Position numbers and translations under genes: made by a program. The notes beneath the pieces were generated by a model. The model ran no database searches. It saw only the letters and a list, made by a program, of their open reading frames with translations, and was not told where the DNA came from. A stretch of 64,000 nt of DNA from Stenotrophomonas maltophilia D457 (GTDB taxonomy: Bacteria > Pseudomonadota > Gammaproteobacteria > Xanthomonadales > Xanthomonadaceae): NCBI RefSeq assembly GCF_000284595.1, contig NC_017671.1:1087001-1151000 (forward strand), in the 5' to 3' direction. This document shows, one piece after another, positions 62,114 to 64,000 of the stretch. How positions within the stretch are numbered: the first letter of the stretch is position 1; the number at the start of each line of letters is the position of its first letter.

Positions 62114-62383
62114 TCAGCTGTCCTCGTCGAAGCGGCGTTCGAACAGGCCCACCACCGCCTCCATCGCGGCGGCTTCATCTTCGCCGTTGATGCGCACGGT
62201 GACCGGAGTGCCCTGGCCGGCGGCCAGCAGCATCACGCCCATGATGCTCTTGGCGTTGATCTCACGGCCCTTGGCGGCCATGGTCACGTTGCAGCGGAAC
62301 GGCGCCAGGGTCTGCACCAGCTTGGCGGTGGCCCGGGCATGCAGGCCCAGGCGGTTGCTGACGGTGAGTTCTCGTTCAAGCAT
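62114..62383 (-). CDS. ptsH: Phosphocarrier protein HPr
   Basis: An 89-residue phosphocarrier. His15 (NRLGLHARAT) takes phosphate from EI, and Ser46 (NAKSIMGVM) is the regulatory site for an HprK-type kinase. It overlaps the EIIA gene by 8 bases. rapZ nearby suggests the hprK-rapZ-EIIA-ptsH-ptsI arrangement, with hprK beyond the window. Confidence 0.97.
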   Translation of the reverse strand: MLERELTVSNRLGLHARATAKLVQTLAPFRCNVTMAAKGREINAKSIMGVMLLAAGQGTPVTVRINGEDEAAAMEAVVGLFERRFDEDS

Positions 62384-62768
62384 CGTCGACTATCGCTCCA
62401 TTACGGGTACCCGCCGCGGCTGTGGCGGGCAGTTGATCCAGTCCCTGTTCCGGATAATTCATCACCCGCAGCAACATCGGCAGGCTCAGCGCCGACACCC
62501 GGCGAACCGGGGTCCCCAGCCGGGCCAGCTGCCCTGCAAGGTTGGCGGGGCTGGCGCCGTACAGGTCGGTCAGGATCAGCACGCCCTCACCACTGTCGAC
62601 CCGCCGCAGGGCGGCCGAGGCGAGCGGGAGCAGGGCGTCCATGTCTGCGTCGAACGGTACTTCGAAAGCTTCGGTTTTCAGCGGCAATTGCCGCAGGAGC
62701 CGGGTCGCCACGTCAAGCAGGGCGGTCCCGACCCCAGGATGTGTTACGAGGAGAATGCCACAGGTCAT
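62376..62768 (-). CDS. PTS EIIA component, mannose-type
   Basis: A 130-residue EIIA-Man-like protein, with the phosphorylated His10 in LLVTHPGVG and the LILTDLYGASPAN motif. No EIIB/EIIC partner is present, so it likely serves as a signalling acceptor for HPr phosphate. It is the first gene of the EIIA-HPr-EI operon. Confidence 0.92.
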   Translation of the reverse strand: MTCGILLVTHPGVGTALLDVATRLLRQLPLKTEAFEVPFDADMDALLPLASAALRRVDSGEGVLILTDLYGASPANLAGQLARLGTPVRRVSALSLPMLLRVMNYPEQGLDQLPATAAAGTRNGAIVDDA

Positions 62769-62845
62769 TACTGCACGTTAACAGGTCAAGGTGAATCGGC
62801 GATAGCAGCAGATGAGGGGCACTGTGTCCCGTATTCAGCGTTATC

Positions 62846-62886
62846 GGGGTCAGAGCCCTTTTCCCCTGGAAAAGGGATCCGACCCC
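62846..62886. repeat. 41-bp palindromic repeat, variant copy
   Basis: GGGGTCAGAGCCCTTTTCC-cct-GGAAAAGGGATCCGACCCC: same 19-3-19 design with two arm mismatches that face each other. Confidence 0.88.
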
Positions 62887-62922
62887 ATGCGTTTTTCGAT
62901 GCCTGGCAGCGATTCATCCACG

Positions 62923-62963
62923 CATGGTGTGGATCCATCGTGTCGACCAAGGTCGACACCTAC
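62923..62963. repeat. Composite REP (inverted)
   Basis: The ATCCACGCATGGTGTGGAT palindrome (62923-62941) is followed by GTGTCGACCAAGGTCGACAC-CTAC (62940-62963), an inverted GTAG element. It mirrors the composite at 44936. Confidence 0.82.
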
Positions 62964-62997
62964 CCACACCGCCCCGCCATCCCACGGAATGCCGCTT

Positions 62998-63057
<60 letters not shown>

Positions 63058-63091
63058 CGACGGGTGCCGGGCGCAGCCCGGCCGGCCCCCC

Positions 63092-63976
63092 TCAATCCTG
63101 TTCGCGGTGGTACGTCGCCACGTCCTGCCAGCCCATCTCGCGGGCATGCCGGGCCATGCGCTCGGCCAGGAACACCGAGCGGTGCTTGCCGCCGGTGCAG
63201 CCGAACGCCACGGTCACGTAGCTGCGGGTGCCATCACCCAGTTTCGGCAGCCAGGTATCGAGGAAATCCATCAGCTGGGCCAGGTAGCGCTGCACGTCCG
63301 GTTGCGCTTCCAGGTAGTCGCGCACACCCGGTTCGCGGCCGCTGAGCGCACGCAGGTCCGGGTCCCAGTGTGGATTGGGCAGCACCCGCGCATCGAACAC
63401 GAAGTCCGCCTCGGCGGGTACACCGCGCTTGTAGGCGAATGATTCGAACAGCAGCGACAGGCCGGTGGCATGGTCCATCGCGAACTCGGTGATGATCCGC
63501 CGCCGCAGTTGGTGCACGTTGAGGTTGCTGGTATCGATCACCGCATCGGCCTCGCGGCGCAATGGCGCGGTCAGCTCGCGCTCGCGGGCGATCGCCTCGG
63601 GCAATGACAGGCCCAGCTGGCTCAGCGGATGGCGGCGGCGGGTGTCGGCATAGCGCTTGAGCACCGTTTCGTCGCTGGCCTCGAAGAACAGCACCTTCAC
63701 TTCCACGCCGGCGTCGGTGGCCAGCTGCCGCCAGTCGCCCAGCTGGCTCAGGTCGGCCTGGCCGCGCACGTCGATGCCCACCGCCAGCCGGCGCGGCGCG
63801 CTGCCGTCGTGGTTGGCCAGCAGGCTGCGCACGAAGTCCGGCAGCAGGTGGATCGGCAGGTTGTCCGAGCAGTAGTAGTCCTGATCCTCGAAGGTCTTCA
63901 GGGCGACGGATTTACCCGAGCCGGACAGGCCGCTGACGATGATCAGGGTCGGGGCGGAGGGGGTGGCGGTGCTCAT
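63092..63976 (-). CDS. rapZ: RNase adapter protein RapZ
   Basis: A 294-residue P-loop protein, with Walker A GLSGSGKS (residues 16-23), the YYCSDNLP motif, [22 protein letters not shown], and the C-terminal phosphosugar-binding domain [19 protein letters not shown]. In enterobacteria it guides RNase E to the GlmZ sRNA and senses glucosamine-6-phosphate; in xanthomonads the target is not established. Its location beside PTS genes is conserved. Confidence 0.96.
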   Translation of the reverse strand: MSTATPSAPTLIIVSGLSGSGKSVALKTFEDQDYYCSDNLPIHLLPDFVRSLLANHDGSAPRRLAVGIDVRGQADLSQLGDWRQLATDAGVEVKVLFFEASDETVLKRYADTRRRHPLSQLGLSLPEAIARERELTAPLRREADAVIDTSNLNVHQLRRRIITEFAMDHATGLSLLFESFAYKRGVPAEADFVFDARVLPNPHWDPDLRALSGREPGVRDYLEAQPDVQRYLAQLMDFLDTWLPKLGDGTRSYVTVAFGCTGGKHRSVFLAERMARHAREMGWQDVATYHREQD

Positions 63977-64000
63977 GGACAGGCTCTTCGAGGGGCAGGG

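Overview
The window is a GC-rich gammaproteobacterial chromosome segment, almost certainly from the Stenotrophomonas maltophilia complex (Xanthomonadaceae). Three things point there. The Smqnr quinolone-resistance gene sits beside its DeoR-type regulator and an MFS gene. A soxR gene is divergent from an mfsA-type efflux gene across a perfect SoxR box. More than a dozen intergenic palindromes start with GTAG (SMAG-type REP elements), and one cluster brackets a REP-associated transposase. Gene calls rest on reading frames, motifs, ribosome binding sites and neighbourhood; no database search was run.

Layout. 1-7.5 kb: recR, hinT, then a leftward moxR / DUF58 / tgpA / slp operon, and a rightward membrane glycosyltransferase. 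7.5-19.4 kb: a housekeeping block with yceF facing yceD-rpmF-fabH-(kinase-like gene)-fabD-fabG-acpP-fabF-pabB-mltG-tmk-holB-pilZ. This joins fatty-acid synthesis, folate, peptidoglycan, nucleotide, replication and type IV pilus functions in tightly spaced or overlapping frames. 19.5-24.6 kb: accessory island. It holds a tRNA-Val(CAC), a small orphan RHS-core gene with a GTGA-overlapping membrane partner, unknown genes, a tautomerase, and a leftward pair that looks like a type IV secretion (X-T4SS) antibacterial effector with an XVIPCD tail preceded by a lipoprotein immunity candidate.

24.7-29 kb: DUF2946 protein, TonB-dependent receptor and PepSY membrane protein, a metal or siderophore uptake unit. 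29-44.9 kb: resistance and regulation: SmtcrA-SmqnrR-Smqnr, a MocR regulator divergent from an EamA exporter, a LysR regulator divergent from a 14-helix MFS pump, soxR-mfsA, and an SDR divergent from a LysR regulator. A DUF4105 / lipoprotein-hydrolase pair lies among them. 45-52.3 kb: proC-yggS, pilT-pilU, an aldo-keto reductase, a LysR regulator, DUF4287 and YitT proteins.

52.3-64 kb: tag-DUF4153, yqgE-ruvX-pyrB, the REP-associated transposase between paired REPs, a secreted esterase, mgtE, and a PTS phosphorelay (EIIA, HPr, EI) beside rapZ. Five intergenic repeat types recur: GTAG REPs, a 41-bp GGGGTCAGATCCC palindrome, a GGGGACGGAGGGGATTA inverted repeat that can act as a terminator, a 102-bp palindrome, and a CTGTTG hexanucleotide tract. 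The best leads for new biology are the effector/immunity pair, the orphan RHS module, the kinase-like gene inside the fab operon, and the REP/transposase system.
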